Shown: in pieces, positions 8,060-17,590 of the stretch | Numbering within the stretch: position 1 is the first letter of the stretch | Layout: the number at the start of each line of letters is the position of its first letter | Source: Gammaproteobacteria bacterium | GTDB taxonomy: Bacteria > Pseudomonadota > Gammaproteobacteria > Pseudomonadales > Halieaceae | Direction: 5' to 3' | Assembly (NCBI GenBank): GCA_030426545.1 | Contig: JAUHYL010000003.1 | Coordinates: 56,049 to 120,048, forward strand | DNA: 64,000 nucleotides | The notes under the pieces: generated by a model | Told to the model about the DNA's origin: nothing | The model's input: the letters and a program-made list of their open reading frames with translations, nothing else | Databases searched by the model: none | Translations under genes and position numbers: made by a program

Positions 8060-9241
8060 CTACTCCAGCGTGACCGGCAGAGAGTGTGTGCCGCGCAGGA
8101 GTATGCCGACCGGCTCCTGCGCCACACCCGCTGCCAGTCGCAGCGTGGGAAAGCGTTCTGCGACCAGGCGCAAGGCAGTCCCCAGGTTTTTCTGTGCGAG
8201 ATGCATGCCGGGACAGGTGCGCAGTCCGGGGCCGAAGGTGAGCAGTGTTTTGGTATCGCGGGTGATATCGAAATGATCCGGGTTCTGGAAGACTTCCGGG
8301 TCGCGATTCGCGGCGGCAATACCGAACAGGACAGGACTGTTTTTCGGGATCCTGACCCCGGCAACCTCGATATCATGCTCCGGATTCGTAAAGCGTGGCT
8401 GCGCGGCAACCGGCGGGTTGTAGCGCAGCAGTTCCTGCAACGCGCCCTCCTGGCTAGCCGGCTCCTCCACGCAGCGTCGCCAGGCGTCGGGATGGGTCAA
8501 TAACGCGTGAAACAGGTTGGCCATGGCATCAGAGGTGGTGGTGGCACCCGCGGTAAAGAACAGGCGGATGTGGGCGAGAATCGATTCCTCTCCGACTGGC
8601 GCACCTTCCACTGTCGTGTCGTGAATCCAGCGGCTGATCTGGTCGTCACAAGCTTGCGCCCGGCGCGCCTGGATCACCGGGCGGGCGATCGTGCTCAGCT
8701 CTCGGTCTGCCGCCTGGCTGGCAGCGAGGTCGCGGCCGCCAAACATCAGATCCATGGACATCTGGTAGTACTCGCGTTCGCGCTCTGTCGGCAGGCCCAG
8801 CTGATCGCAAATGACGCGAAACGCATAGCGCCGGGTAAATTCCGGCACCAGGTCCACCTGAGCGCCGCCATGCAAAAGGTCCTGCAGCTCGTCCAGCAGA
8901 TCATGCCCTATCTCTGCGAGGCGCCGCTGATCCATGCGGTCAACCGCGCTGCGCTTGAACGAGGTTGTCATGGGCGGCCGCCAGCGACGATGACGCTCCT
9001 CGTCCATGGACATAAACGTTTCGCCTATAAATGGCAGCGAAATAATCTGGTAGGCGTGACCCGGGGGAAAGTCCTCGGCGTTGCGTAATGCCTGTGTGAG
9101 CGCCCGATGGGAGAGAATGTAGTAGACCGGCATAGCGCCACCCAGCGCGTCCACGCGCACAACCTCGCCACGTTCGCGCAGCCGGTGCAATTCAGCCGCA
9201 AATCGCGCCCCCGGGAGGTCGTCGTAATACCAGTCAATCAT
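8060..9241 (-). CDS. Cytochrome P450
   Basis: This 393-residue soluble bacterial P450 (class I type, needing a separate ferredoxin and reductase) has the heme-thiolate loop FGPGLRTCPG with the ligand Cys343. The K-helix ExxR motif is E270-LL-R273. The I-helix reads AGATTT at residues 231-236, so the acidic residue usual in the [AG]Gx[DE]T[TS] motif is Thr234, which may affect proton delivery or substrate class. The substrate cannot be told; such genes in marine bacteria often act on fatty acids, terpenes or sterols. It is transcribed alone, divergent from pyrC, with a hairpin in the shared upstream region. Confidence 0.93.
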   Translation of the reverse strand: MIDWYYDDLPGARFAAELHRLRERGEVVRVDALGGAMPVYYILSHRALTQALRNAEDFPPGHAYQIISLPFIGETFMSMDEERHRRWRPPMTTSFKRSAVDRMDQRRLAEIGHDLLDELQDLLHGGAQVDLVPEFTRRYAFRVICDQLGLPTEREREYYQMSMDLMFGGRDLAASQAADRELSTIARPVIQARRAQACDDQISRWIHDTTVEGAPVGEESILAHIRLFFTAGATTTSDAMANLFHALLTHPDAWRRCVEEPASQEGALQELLRYNPPVAAQPRFTNPEHDIEVAGVRIPKNSPVLFGIAAANRDPEVFQNPDHFDITRDTKTLLTFGPGLRTCPGMHLAQKNLGTALRLVAERFPTLRLAAGVAQEPVGILLRGTHSLPVTLE

Positions 9242-9255
9242 CGTCAGAACGATAG

Positions 9256-9281
9256 CACAAAAGGCCTCCAGCCCTTTTGTG
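9256..9281. promoter_or_regulatory. 9-bp perfect inverted repeat between P450 and pyrC
   Basis: CACAAAAGG-N8-CCTTTTGTG, flanked on both sides by GATAGC (9251-9256 and 9281-9286). It lies 15 bases before the P450 ATG and about 40 before the pyrC GTG. It could be an operator for either gene or an RNA hairpin in the P450 leader; it has no U-run suitable for a terminator. Confidence 0.45.
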
Positions 9282-9321
9282 ATAGCATGCGCTACTGATT
9301 TTCACTGACGCAAGACTGCTC

Positions 9322-10374
9322 GTGACCGACCTGACCATCACCCGCCCCGACGACTGGCACGTCCACCTACGCGACGGCGCCGCCCTGCCAGACACCTGCG
9401 CCGACATGGCGCGTTATTTCGGCCGGGCCATTGTGATGCCCAACCTGACACCGCCGGTCGCCACCGTGGCGGATGCGCAGGCCTACCGCGCGCGCATTCT
9501 GGCCGCGATGGCAGAGTGCCCAAGGCCGTTCGAACCATTGATGACCCTGTACCTGACCGACACAACCGATGCCGCAGAGATAGAGCGGGCCGCTGCAAGT
9601 GAGGAAGTGTATGCGGTAAAACTGTACCCGGCCGGCGCCACCACCAATTCCGCCGCGGGCGTCACGGCGCTGGAAGCGCTCTATCCAACGCTGGAAGCGA
9701 TGCAGAAGGCGGATCTACCCCTGCTGGTTCACGGCGAAGTAACCGATGGCGACATCGACATCTTCGATCGGGAGAAGGTGTTTATCGACAGGCACCTCGC
9801 CCCCATTGCTGAACGCTTCCCCGCCCTTCGTATTGTGTTCGAACACATCACGACCGACGACGCGGTAGACTTTGTGCAGGGTGCGGGCGCGAATGTCGCC
9901 GCCACCATCACTGCACACCACCTCCTGTTTAACCGCAACGACATGCTGGTGGGTGGCGTACGACCGCACTATTACTGTCTGCCCATCTTGAAGCGCAACC
10001 GGCACCAGCAGCGCCTGCGGGAGGCGGCCATATCGGGCGATCCGAAGTTTTTCCTGGGCACGGATTCAGCGCCACACAGCACCCACAGCAAGGAATCAAG
10101 CTGTGGCTGTGCCGGGGTTTACTCTGCCCATGCGGCGCTGGAACTTTACGCGCAAGTCTTCGAGGATTGTGGGGCGCTGGACAAGCTGGAAGACTTCGCC
10201 AGCCATTTCGGTGCCGATTTCTACCGCCTGCCGCGCAATACGGACAAGGTCACGTTGCGTAGATCTCCCTGGCGTGTTCCCCAGCAACGGTCCCTGGGAG
10301 ATTCTCACCTCACCCCCCTGTTTGCGGGCGATGAGATCCTCTGGCAGGTTACGGAGGCGAGTGATCCAGCTTGA
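9322..10374 (+). CDS. pyrC: Dihydroorotase (class II, PyrC)
   Basis: This zinc enzyme closes carbamoyl-aspartate to dihydroorotate in pyrimidine synthesis. Metal ligands are visible: HVHLRDG near residue 13, the carboxylated Lys in [24 protein letters not shown] and the catalytic Asp in [10 protein letters not shown]. The length of 350 residues is typical for the class II form. The start is GTG, placed so that the protein begins a few residues before the first conserved strand ([13 protein letters not shown]). The next gene, for RNase T, follows with at most a 4-base overlap; this pyrC-rnt pairing is found in other gammaproteobacteria. Confidence 0.97.
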   Translation: MTDLTITRPDDWHVHLRDGAALPDTCADMARYFGRAIVMPNLTPPVATVADAQAYRARILAAMAECPRPFEPLMTLYLTDTTDAAEIERAAASEEVYAVKLYPAGATTNSAAGVTALEALYPTLEAMQKADLPLLVHGEVTDGDIDIFDREKVFIDRHLAPIAERFPALRIVFEHITTDDAVDFVQGAGANVAATITAHHLLFNRNDMLVGGVRPHYYCLPILKRNRHQQRLREAAISGDPKFFLGTDSAPHSTHSKESSCGCAGVYSAHAALELYAQVFEDCGALDKLEDFASHFGADFYRLPRNTDKVTLRRSPWRVPQQRSLGDSHLTPLFAGDEILWQVTEASDPA

Positions 10375-11006
10375 GTGAGGGCCCCCAGCACCGCATGTGC
10401 GACCGCTTCCGCGGTTTTCTCCCGGTTGTGGTGGATCTGGAAACCGGCGGTTTCGTCGCCAGCACCGATGCGGTTCTGGAGCTGGCTGCCACGATTTTGC
10501 GCATGGACGACGACGGCCTGCTCCGCACGCATCGCACCTACGACTATCACGTGACGCCCTTCGAGGGCGCCAATATCGAGCAGTCTGCCCTGGAATTCAC
10601 CGGCATAGATCCCTACCACCCCTTCCGTGAAGCGGTATCGGAGCACGATGCCTTCACCGAATTGTTTCGCGTAATCCGCAAGGAAATACGCGACCAGGGC
10701 TGCACCCGCGCGATCATCGTTGCACACAACGCACACTTCGATGCCGGTTTCATAAACGCAGTGGTCGCGCGCTGCCAGATAAAGCGCAACCCGTTTCACC
10801 CTTTCAGTCATTTTGACACAGCAACGCTGTCGGGCCTGGCCTACGGACAGACCGTGCTGGCAAAAGCCTGCGCGGAAGCAGGTATAGCGTTTGACAACGG
10901 CGAGGCCCACTCCGCCGCCTACGATGCAGAGCGCACCGCGGAGTTGTTTTGTGAGATCGTCAATCGCTGGAAGGAGTGTGGCGGCTGGATGCCAACGTTC
11001 GAGTGA
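10371..11006 (+). CDS. rnt: Ribonuclease T (DnaQ-like 3'-5' exonuclease)
   Basis: This exonuclease trims the 3' ends of tRNAs, 5S and 23S rRNA and other stable RNAs. It shows the DEDDh fold: Exo I VDLETGGF, an Asn/Asp helix region [13 protein letters not shown] (Exo II) and Exo [17 protein letters not shown]. The conserved family block [16 protein letters not shown] starts the domain. The start is not certain. A TTG at 10371 overlaps the pyrC stop and fits coupled translation; the first ATG is at 10395, whose GTGAGG is too far away (14 bases). E. coli RNase T also has a short tail before CDRFRGF, which favours the TTG. Confidence 0.95.
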   Translation: MSEGPQHRMCDRFRGFLPVVVDLETGGFVASTDAVLELAATILRMDDDGLLRTHRTYDYHVTPFEGANIEQSALEFTGIDPYHPFREAVSEHDAFTELFRVIRKEIRDQGCTRAIIVAHNAHFDAGFINAVVARCQIKRNPFHPFSHFDTATLSGLAYGQTVLAKACAEAGIAFDNGEAHSAAYDAERTAELFCEIVNRWKECGGWMPTFE

Positions 11007-11018
11007 GCCGTCTGGCGA

Positions 11019-11615
11019 CTAGTGTTCTCCACTCACTTCGGACAACAACTCGTCCAACTCCTGCATCAACTCGTCGATGGAATCCAGGCCCAGCAGTTCG
11101 TACTTGAAGTGCTCCTCCAGCGGCAGGAGCTGCACCAGGGTTAGTGCCACGTCCCACGCATCGTTATAGTCGATGCGCAGCTTTAGTCGTTCCACGTGGG
11201 GGTGGCCCTCGATACTGCGCAGCAAGTCAAGCAGTGGCTGCCACGTTTCACGCATCCGCACGAGTTCAGGCGGTTCACGCAGTTCAACCTCGCCGATCAC
11301 CAGTCCATTCGCACGCGAACTGGTCGCGTGGAGATCAAATCGCTGTACCCCCTCGATGGTGATCCCCAGCAAGCCGTTGGATAGCTGGTCCCAGTCGACA
11401 ATTTTTGCCACTGCTCCGTAGTCACCCAGCTCGGGCGAAGCGCGTCCTCGTTCTGCCACCTCCGAGCCGCGACGGATCCACACCACACCGAAGTTGTCGT
11501 CATTGCGCAGACTTTCGCGCACAAGATCGAGGTACCGCTGCTCAAAAATCTGCAGCGGCATGCGTCCGCGCGGCAGCAACACCGACGACAACGGAAACAG
11601 CGGGAGTTCACTCAT
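11019..11615 (-). CDS. Lon N-terminal/substrate-binding-domain protein
   Basis: This 198-residue protein matches the LON substrate-binding (PUA-like) domain as a stand-alone protein (LPLFPLSSVLLPRGRMPLQIFEQRYLDLV). No AAA or protease domain follows. Stand-alone versions are widespread in bacteria and their function is unclear; a substrate or adaptor role has been suggested from the domain. The ATG overlaps the stop of the YkgJ-like gene (ATGA), so it is the third cistron of a coupled operon behind the large exporter. It converges on rnt with a 12-base gap. Confidence 0.88.
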   Translation of the reverse strand: MSELPLFPLSSVLLPRGRMPLQIFEQRYLDLVRESLRNDDNFGVVWIRRGSEVAERGRASPELGDYGAVAKIVDWDQLSNGLLGITIEGVQRFDLHATSSRANGLVIGEVELREPPELVRMRETWQPLLDLLRSIEGHPHVERLKLRIDYNDAWDVALTLVQLLPLEEHFKYELLGLDSIDELMQELDELLSEVSGEH

Positions 11616-11893
11616 CGCACACTCCGGATGATAACGCCACCTGGTGCGCTGGCGATTTCCATGGACGTCAGGCTGATCAGCGCGTCCTCCCGGTTATCAC
11701 TGCACAGCGTCTCTTCCGGCAAAAAAGCATCACACAGCGCCGGCCGTCGGGAATCGCCAAACAACGCGCAGCGCATGTCTTCGCTCAGGTGCACGCAGGC
11801 CACGCCGGCGGACTTACCGGCCGGCATGCCGAAAAAGGGCGTGCTGATCGACGGTGCGATACAGCATGCGCCGCAGCCGCTACGGCAGTCCAT
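11612..11893 (-). CDS. YkgJ-family cysteine cluster protein
   Basis: This small protein of 93 residues starts MDCRSGCGACCIAPSIS, the CxxxCxxCC signature of the YkgJ family thought to chelate zinc or iron. A second Cys group (CVHL, RCALF, CDAF, LCSD) completes the cluster. The ATG at 11893 has GGGAG seven bases upstream and overlaps the exporter stop as TGATG. A longer in-frame extension exists but runs antisense-like through the exporter coding end and has no such site. The family's biochemical role is not established; oxidoreductase-linked metal binding is inferred only from the motif. Confidence 0.9.
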   Translation of the reverse strand: MDCRSGCGACCIAPSISTPFFGMPAGKSAGVACVHLSEDMRCALFGDSRRPALCDAFLPEETLCSDNREDALISLTSMEIASAPGGVIIRSVR

Positions 11894-14502
11894 CAGGCGT
11901 CTCCCGGGGGGCCCAGCGGTTTGAACGCGATGATCAGCCGGGGCAACAACAGTAAAGCCCCGGTGACCGCTGCGACCATTGCCAGCATGGTCAGCACACC
12001 GAAGTAGATGCTGGGTGTGAAATTGGACAGGGTCAGCATGGTAAAGCCTACAACCACCGTTACCGTTGTGTAATAGAGTGCTCGCCCGATACTGCCATGA
12101 CAACGATACATGGTGGCGAGATAGTCCCGGTCAATGGGAAATTCGCGCCGAAAGCGATGCACGTAGTGAATGCAGTTGTCCACGCCAATCCCCAGCACGA
12201 TAGCGGCAATGGTGATGGTCATGATATCCAGCGGAATGCCGGCCAGCCCCATTACACCGAGCACCATGCCCGCCGCCAACAGGTTGGGCGCCAGAGCGAT
12301 GAGGGCCAGGCGCAGGGAGCGAAACAGTATGAGGAACATCAACAGTATCGCCACGAAAACCGCTCCCAACGTCAGTATCTGTGACCGGTAAAGGCTTTGC
12401 AGCACATTGTTGTAAAGCACCAGCATCCCGGTGAGTTCCAGGTTTTCTTCAGCGATACCGATGTCCTCTATCAGGTGCCGGCGCAAATCCACCAGGAACT
12501 CGTTACGACGCAGCGTTTTACTCGTTTCCTTCACGCGCACACTGATACGCGCCTGCTCTTTCTCCGCCGAAAAGTACGGATCGATCATCATTTCTGCGAT
12601 ATCGCCGGACAGGCTCTTCTGCACCAGTGCCAGTTCGACGCCACTGATATCTTCGCCCATCAGGTCCTTCACCACCGAGAACACCGTGGACAGGGACAGT
12701 ACCTTGCCGGTCTCTGGCAGCGAGTCAACGTAATCGTGCACCGCGTCCAGCCTGCGCATCCCTTGCATGCTGAACCAGTAGCTGGGCTGAAAGCTATCCT
12801 CGGGGCCGGCGAAGGCGTCAAAGCCGTCGTCAAACTCGCTACTGAACTCGTCGTCCCAGCCGTCAGCTGCAGCGCCGCCGAATTCGTCATCAAGAAACGC
12901 GTCGTCCTCCAAAAAAGGATCGTCGGCTGCAACAGGCGCACCTTCCACGTCGAGATTTTCCAGGCCGGGCAGAGGCTCATCCTCATCTGGCGCGTTGATA
13001 ATAATATCCAGCGGAATAGTGCCGCCAAGCTTTTCATCCAGCAGTTCCATCCCGCGGAAGATTTCGGTCGACTCGTGGAAATAGTCGATAAAGCGGTTCT
13101 CAACTTCCAGGCGTGAGATGCCGTACGCGGTCAAGGCAGCCAGCAGCGCACTGACGATCAGAATGACGCCGCCGAAGCGATCCGCCACGCCGGCAAAACG
13201 CAGGGTCAGTGGCGTGGCAGCGCGCTGCGACTGCTGATCGTTTCCATCCGGCCACAGCAGCATAAGGCAGGGCACCATCACAAATGCCAGCAACAGGGCA
13301 ACGCCAATTCCCACCGTCATCATCCAGCCAAAATCAATAACGGGCTGAATACCGGACACCACCAGAGATACGAAGGCAACAACCGTGGTAATGGCGGTGT
13401 AAAAGCACGGCACCACCATCAGACGTACCGTTTGCAACACCCGCTCATGCCGGTCGCTTCCGGGCGTTTCCGCCTGAAGCTCGCGGTAGCGCACAATCAG
13501 GTGAATGCACAGCGCCAGCGAGATGATCAGCAGCACCGCGACGAAGTTCGACGAGATCACCGTCATGCGCCAGTCCAACGCACCCAGCAGACCCAGCATC
13601 ACCACCACCGCGCTGCTGCAGGTCAGCAGCGGTATCACCACCCAGCGCGCACTGCGAAAAATCACAGCCAGCACGATCATCATGATGCCGAGGATAGACA
13701 GGCCAAAAGTTTGCAGATCGCTCTGCACAAAGCTGACCATGTCTGCCGCGATCATGGGTACACCGCCAACAAACAGCTGGGCGTGATCGCGATAACGCTC
13801 GGCAACCTCACGCACGGCGGCAACCAGCTTACTCTGCGCGCCCAGTGTCTTCGCGGTATGCGCCTTGAACTCGGCTTCCACCCGCGCCAACTCCGCGCGC
13901 TGGTCAGCACTGATCTGACCGTCACGCTCAAGCTTGCGCAGGTCCTCGCGGCGTTGTAGCAACGTGTTGTAGATCTCATCCCGTGCAAGGTTGATCTGCA
14001 CTGCCGTCAGCTCACCGTCGCGGCTGGCCAGCAGGTCGGCATAGATAGGACTGGTGGTGAACTCCTGCAGCACCTGGCTCATATCAAGATCGGGCTGCGT
14101 CAGGTCCGGCAGCGGTTCGGCGGAAGTAATATCGGACAGGCTGAGCGGCGGACTTTCCAGTAACGGCACATCCCAGACAGTGACAACAGAGGACACACCG
14201 TCGATGGCGCGCAATTCGTCAGCCATGCGACGCAGCGGTTCCAGTGATGCAGGCGCCAGCAAATCGCCGGGGGGCTTCCACGTAATCAAAACAAACTCTT
14301 CCGAGCTGTACTCGCGGCCGACTTCGCGAAACAGTTCCAGCGAGGGATCGCCCTGCAACATCAGGCTGTCTGCAGACGCATCCAGCGTTATTTTGGGAGT
14401 TTGCGAAGCGAATGCCGCAACCAGCACCGCAACCAATAGCAGTGAGAGCAGTGGGCGGCTCAGGACCACCTTGTCATATCCGTTGACCAGTGAATCGAAC
14501 AT
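11893..14502 (-). CDS. RND-superfamily (MMPL/HpnN-like) exporter with acidic periplasmic insert
   Basis: This 869-residue transporter has two repeats of a single helix, large periplasmic loop and five-helix sterol-sensing-like bundle. The second bundle carries IVLGIGVDNCIHYVHRFRRE, the usual proton-relay helix region of MMPL proteins. Members move lipids, hopanoids or other hydrophobic cargo across or out of the inner membrane. The second periplasmic loop has an Asp/Glu-rich stretch at about residues 500-570 (for example FLEDDAFLDDEFGG) that looks disordered and may bind cations. No membrane-fusion or outer-membrane partner is adjacent. It leads a coupled operon with the YkgJ-like and Lon-domain genes. 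Confidence 0.9.
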   Translation of the reverse strand: MFDSLVNGYDKVVLSRPLLSLLLVAVLVAAFASQTPKITLDASADSLMLQGDPSLELFREVGREYSSEEFVLITWKPPGDLLAPASLEPLRRMADELRAIDGVSSVVTVWDVPLLESPPLSLSDITSAEPLPDLTQPDLDMSQVLQEFTTSPIYADLLASRDGELTAVQINLARDEIYNTLLQRREDLRKLERDGQISADQRAELARVEAEFKAHTAKTLGAQSKLVAAVREVAERYRDHAQLFVGGVPMIAADMVSFVQSDLQTFGLSILGIMMIVLAVIFRSARWVVIPLLTCSSAVVVMLGLLGALDWRMTVISSNFVAVLLIISLALCIHLIVRYRELQAETPGSDRHERVLQTVRLMVVPCFYTAITTVVAFVSLVVSGIQPVIDFGWMMTVGIGVALLLAFVMVPCLMLLWPDGNDQQSQRAATPLTLRFAGVADRFGGVILIVSALLAALTAYGISRLEVENRFIDYFHESTEIFRGMELLDEKLGGTIPLDIIINAPDEDEPLPGLENLDVEGAPVAADDPFLEDDAFLDDEFGGAAADGWDDEFSSEFDDGFDAFAGPEDSFQPSYWFSMQGMRRLDAVHDYVDSLPETGKVLSLSTVFSVVKDLMGEDISGVELALVQKSLSGDIAEMMIDPYFSAEKEQARISVRVKETSKTLRRNEFLVDLRRHLIEDIGIAEENLELTGMLVLYNNVLQSLYRSQILTLGAVFVAILLMFLILFRSLRLALIALAPNLLAAGMVLGVMGLAGIPLDIMTITIAAIVLGIGVDNCIHYVHRFRREFPIDRDYLATMYRCHGSIGRALYYTTVTVVVGFTMLTLSNFTPSIYFGVLTMLAMVAAVTGALLLLPRLIIAFKPLGPPGDA

Positions 14503-14523
14503 CAGCTATTCGCCTTAATCAGC

Positions 14524-15909
14524 TCAGCCCTTGAGCCGCGCCAGAAGTTTCTCGTGTATACCGCCAAAACTGCCATTGCTCATTATCACCACCTGATCCC
14601 CGGGTTGAGCTTCCTGCAGTACTTCTTCCACCAGCGTGTCGATGTTGCTGTACAGCCGCGCCGGGACGGTGCTATCGGCAATAACTTCCTGCAGCGACCA
14701 GTCCATGCCCTCGGGCTGAAACCAGCAGACGAGGTCAGCATCGGCCGTACTCGCGGCAAGCTTTGTCCTGTGCGAGCCCATACGCATGGTATTGGAGCGC
14801 GGTTCAATCAGCGCCAGAACACGGCCGCCCTGCGCGCGCGCCCGCAATCCCTGCAAGGTAGTGGCGATGGCCGTCGGGTGATGGGCAAAATCATCGTATA
14901 CCGTCACTCCGTTGACCTGGCCCAGCAGTTCGAGGCGACGCTTTACGCCTTTGAAACTGACCAGGCCCGTGGCTGCCTGCTGCGGAGTAACGCCGACGTG
15001 TCGCGCAGCGAGCATGGCAGCCAGCGCATTCTCAACATTGTGCGCGCCGCAGTGCGACCACCGCACAGCAATGGGCGACTGCAAGCCCTCACCAGTGACG
15101 CGAAAAGCAGAAGCGTCGGGCTCAACCAGTTCGGCATGCCAGTCAGCGTCTGCCGCGTGTTGGTCATCCGTACCGACGCAAAAACTGACCGCGGGCGTCC
15201 ACAAACCCATCGCCAGGGCATCGTCCACCGCAGTGCTACCTGCCGGATGCACCACGCAGCCTTCCCCGGGCACGCAGCGCAACAAATGGTGAAACTGGCG
15301 CTGAATGGCGGCAAGGTCGTCGAAAATATCCGCATGATCAAACTCCAGATTGTTGATCACCAGGGTACGCGGCCGGTAGTGGATAAACTTGGAGCGTTTG
15401 TCAAAAAACGCCGTATCGTATTCATCTGCCTCAACGACAAAAAAATCGCTTCCACCCAGGCGCGCCGAGACGCCAAAATTTGCGGGCACACCGCCGATCA
15501 GAAAACCCGGCGCCATGCCGGCCTCTTCCAACAGCCATGCCAGGAGACTGCTGGTAGTGGTTTTACCATGAGTACCGGACACCGCCAGTACCCATTTGTT
15601 CCTCAGCACATGCTCCGACAACCACTGGGGGCCAGACGTGTACGGAATGTTGCTGTTGAGGAGGAACTCCACCAGTTCGTTGCCGCGCGACAGGGCGTTG
15701 CCTACCACGACGCAGTCCGGTTGCTCGTCCAGGTGCGCAGGCAGGTAGCCTTCCATCAGGTCGATGCCCGCCGCCTCAAGCTGCGTACTCATCGGCGGGT
15801 AGACATTGGCGTCAGACCCGGTGACGCGATAACCCAGCTCGCGCGCCAGCAGTGCGATGCCACCCATAAAGGTGCCGCAGATGCCGAGGATGTGAATATG
15901 TGAACTCAA
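14524..15909 (-). CDS. mpl: UDP-N-acetylmuramate:L-Ala-gamma-D-Glu-meso-DAP ligase
   Basis: Mpl recycles cell wall tripeptide by ligating it to UDP-MurNAc. The N-terminal MurC-like Rossmann fold (HIHILGICGTFMGG) and DANVYPPMS are typical. The ATP loop is SGTHGKTTTSS, and the central domain has NLEFDHADIF. The length of about 461 residues is normal. I choose the TTG at 15909: it has AGGAG six bases upstream and starts right before the conserved strand, as in E. coli (MRIHILG). An ATG nine codons upstream (15936) lacks a ribosome-binding site and would place the AGGAG inside the gene. The gene stands alone, 21 bases downstream from the exporter's start on the same strand. Confidence 0.96.
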   Translation of the reverse strand: MSSHIHILGICGTFMGGIALLARELGYRVTGSDANVYPPMSTQLEAAGIDLMEGYLPAHLDEQPDCVVVGNALSRGNELVEFLLNSNIPYTSGPQWLSEHVLRNKWVLAVSGTHGKTTTSSLLAWLLEEAGMAPGFLIGGVPANFGVSARLGGSDFFVVEADEYDTAFFDKRSKFIHYRPRTLVINNLEFDHADIFDDLAAIQRQFHHLLRCVPGEGCVVHPAGSTAVDDALAMGLWTPAVSFCVGTDDQHAADADWHAELVEPDASAFRVTGEGLQSPIAVRWSHCGAHNVENALAAMLAARHVGVTPQQAATGLVSFKGVKRRLELLGQVNGVTVYDDFAHHPTAIATTLQGLRARAQGGRVLALIEPRSNTMRMGSHRTKLAASTADADLVCWFQPEGMDWSLQEVIADSTVPARLYSNIDTLVEEVLQEAQPGDQVVIMSNGSFGGIHEKLLARLKG

Positions 15910-16127
15910 CCGGTGCTCCTGAATTGAAGGGCGCATAGTAGCATGCAGCTACCGCCTGACCACCTGGCACCGCACACAGAAAACGGGCGCAATAGCGCGA
16001 GAGCAGAGGCCACTTCGGCCCACCGCGCACTGTTAAGCGCTGTCCCCCTAACGTATTATGTTCGCGCGATCCGCCGACTCACCCCGCGCTGCGGTGGCAG
16101 CGCTATCATTAAGGAATTGATCAGATC

Positions 16128-17390
16128 ATGGCAAGGAAAAACGCGTTCTACGCCCAGTCGGGCGGCGTAACTTCAGTGATTAACGCTTCGGCCTGCGGTG
16201 TCATCGAAACAGCGCGCAAACACCGCGACCAGATTGGCAAAGTACTGGCCGGGCGCAACGGCATCATCGGCGCCCTGCGCGAGGAACTGATCGACACCGG
16301 CAAGGAAAGCAAATCGGCGATCCGCGGGCTGATGACAACACCGTCGGGCGCCTTCGGTTCTTGCCGGCACAAGCTGAAAAGCCTGGAAGAGAATCGTGCG
16401 GAATACGAGCGACTGATCGAGGTCTTTCGCGCGCACAACATCGGCTACTTCTTCTACAACGGCGGCGGAGATTCTGCCGACACCTGCCTGAAGGTCTCAC
16501 AACTCAGTGAGTCGCTGGGGTATCCCATCCAGGCAATCCACGTGCCCAAAACCATCGACAACGATCTGCCACTGACCGACAACTGCCCCGGCTTCGGCTC
16601 GGTGGCCAAATATGTCGCCATCTCCACGCGCGAGGCAGCCATGGATGTCGCCTCCATGTGCGAAACCTCGACCAAGGTGTTCATTCTGGAGGTGATGGGC
16701 CGTCACGCCGGCTGGATCGCCGCAGCGGCGGGGCTGGCAGCGGAGAAAAAGGGCGACGCGCCACACATCATCCTCTTCCCCGAAATTGCCTTCAACCAGC
16801 GCAAGTTTATCGCCGCGGTGCGCCGCGCGGTGAAAGAGCACGGTTACTGCGTGATCGTGGCTTCCGAGGGCGCGCAACACCGCGATGGCACCTTTCTTTC
16901 GGAATCCGGACTCAAGGACGCCTTCGGCCACTCACAGCTGGGGGGCCTGGCACCACAGCTGGCACAAATGGTGAAGGACGAAACCGGCTACAAGTATCAC
17001 TGGGCCGTCTCCGACTACCTGCAGCGCTCTGCGCGGCACATCGCATCACAAACCGATCTCGACCAGGCCTACGCCCTGGGCGAGAAAGCGGTGGAGTTTG
17101 CCCTGGCCGGCGAGAACTCAGTGATGCCCTGTATCGTGCGCGGCAAGGGCAAGCGCTACTCCTGGTCTATCGGCAAGGCTTCCCTGAAAAAGGTCGCCAA
17201 CGTGGAGAAGATGATGCCCCGCAGCTATATCACCAGCGATGGCTTCGGTATCACGCAGCGCGCGCGCAATTATCTCGCGCCGCTGATTGTAGGCGAGGCC
17301 TATCCCAGGTATCGCAACGGGATGCCGGTTTATACGACGTTGAAGAATCAGCTGGTGCCGAAGAAGCTGGACAAGCGCTTCAACATCTAG
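16128..17390 (+). CDS. 6-phosphofructokinase, PPi-dependent type
   Basis: The protein has 420 residues, longer than ATP-PFK (320 in E. coli) and like the PPi-using group. The key residues support pyrophosphate as phosphoryl donor: the phosphate loop reads NGGGDSADT (Asp where ATP enzymes have Gly) and the catalytic segment reads PKTIDNDL with Lys, where ATP enzymes have PGTIDNDI. MGRHAGW and the substrate block SEGAQHRDG are also present. PPi-PFK works reversibly in glycolysis and gluconeogenesis. A soluble pyrophosphatase is the next gene, 200 bases on. The phosphoryl-donor call is from motif knowledge, not assay. Confidence 0.92.
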   Translation: MARKNAFYAQSGGVTSVINASACGVIETARKHRDQIGKVLAGRNGIIGALREELIDTGKESKSAIRGLMTTPSGAFGSCRHKLKSLEENRAEYERLIEVFRAHNIGYFFYNGGGDSADTCLKVSQLSESLGYPIQAIHVPKTIDNDLPLTDNCPGFGSVAKYVAISTREAAMDVASMCETSTKVFILEVMGRHAGWIAAAAGLAAEKKGDAPHIILFPEIAFNQRKFIAAVRRAVKEHGYCVIVASEGAQHRDGTFLSESGLKDAFGHSQLGGLAPQLAQMVKDETGYKYHWAVSDYLQRSARHIASQTDLDQAYALGEKAVEFALAGENSVMPCIVRGKGKRYSWSIGKASLKKVANVEKMMPRSYITSDGFGITQRARNYLAPLIVGEAYPRYRNGMPVYTTLKNQLVPKKLDKRFNI

Positions 17391-17590
17391 CCGACTGTAA
17401 TTCGGGCTATTGTTGTGTCCGGCCATCACCGTTGATCCCGGTTAACAGCGGCCGGGCAATGGCGGGAGCAGCAGCGCGAGAGATCGCGCAACAATGAAAT
17501 CTCCGTTAAGCGAGCTTTCAGCGTGCAAAATCTGTACAATGCGCGCCGCGCTTACGCGCCTCCATAGCACTGCTTTTCTGAGGTAAAACA

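Noticed and set aside
14554..15903. 449-codon plus-strand frame opposite mpl
   Set aside because: Shadow of mpl; no recognisable motifs.
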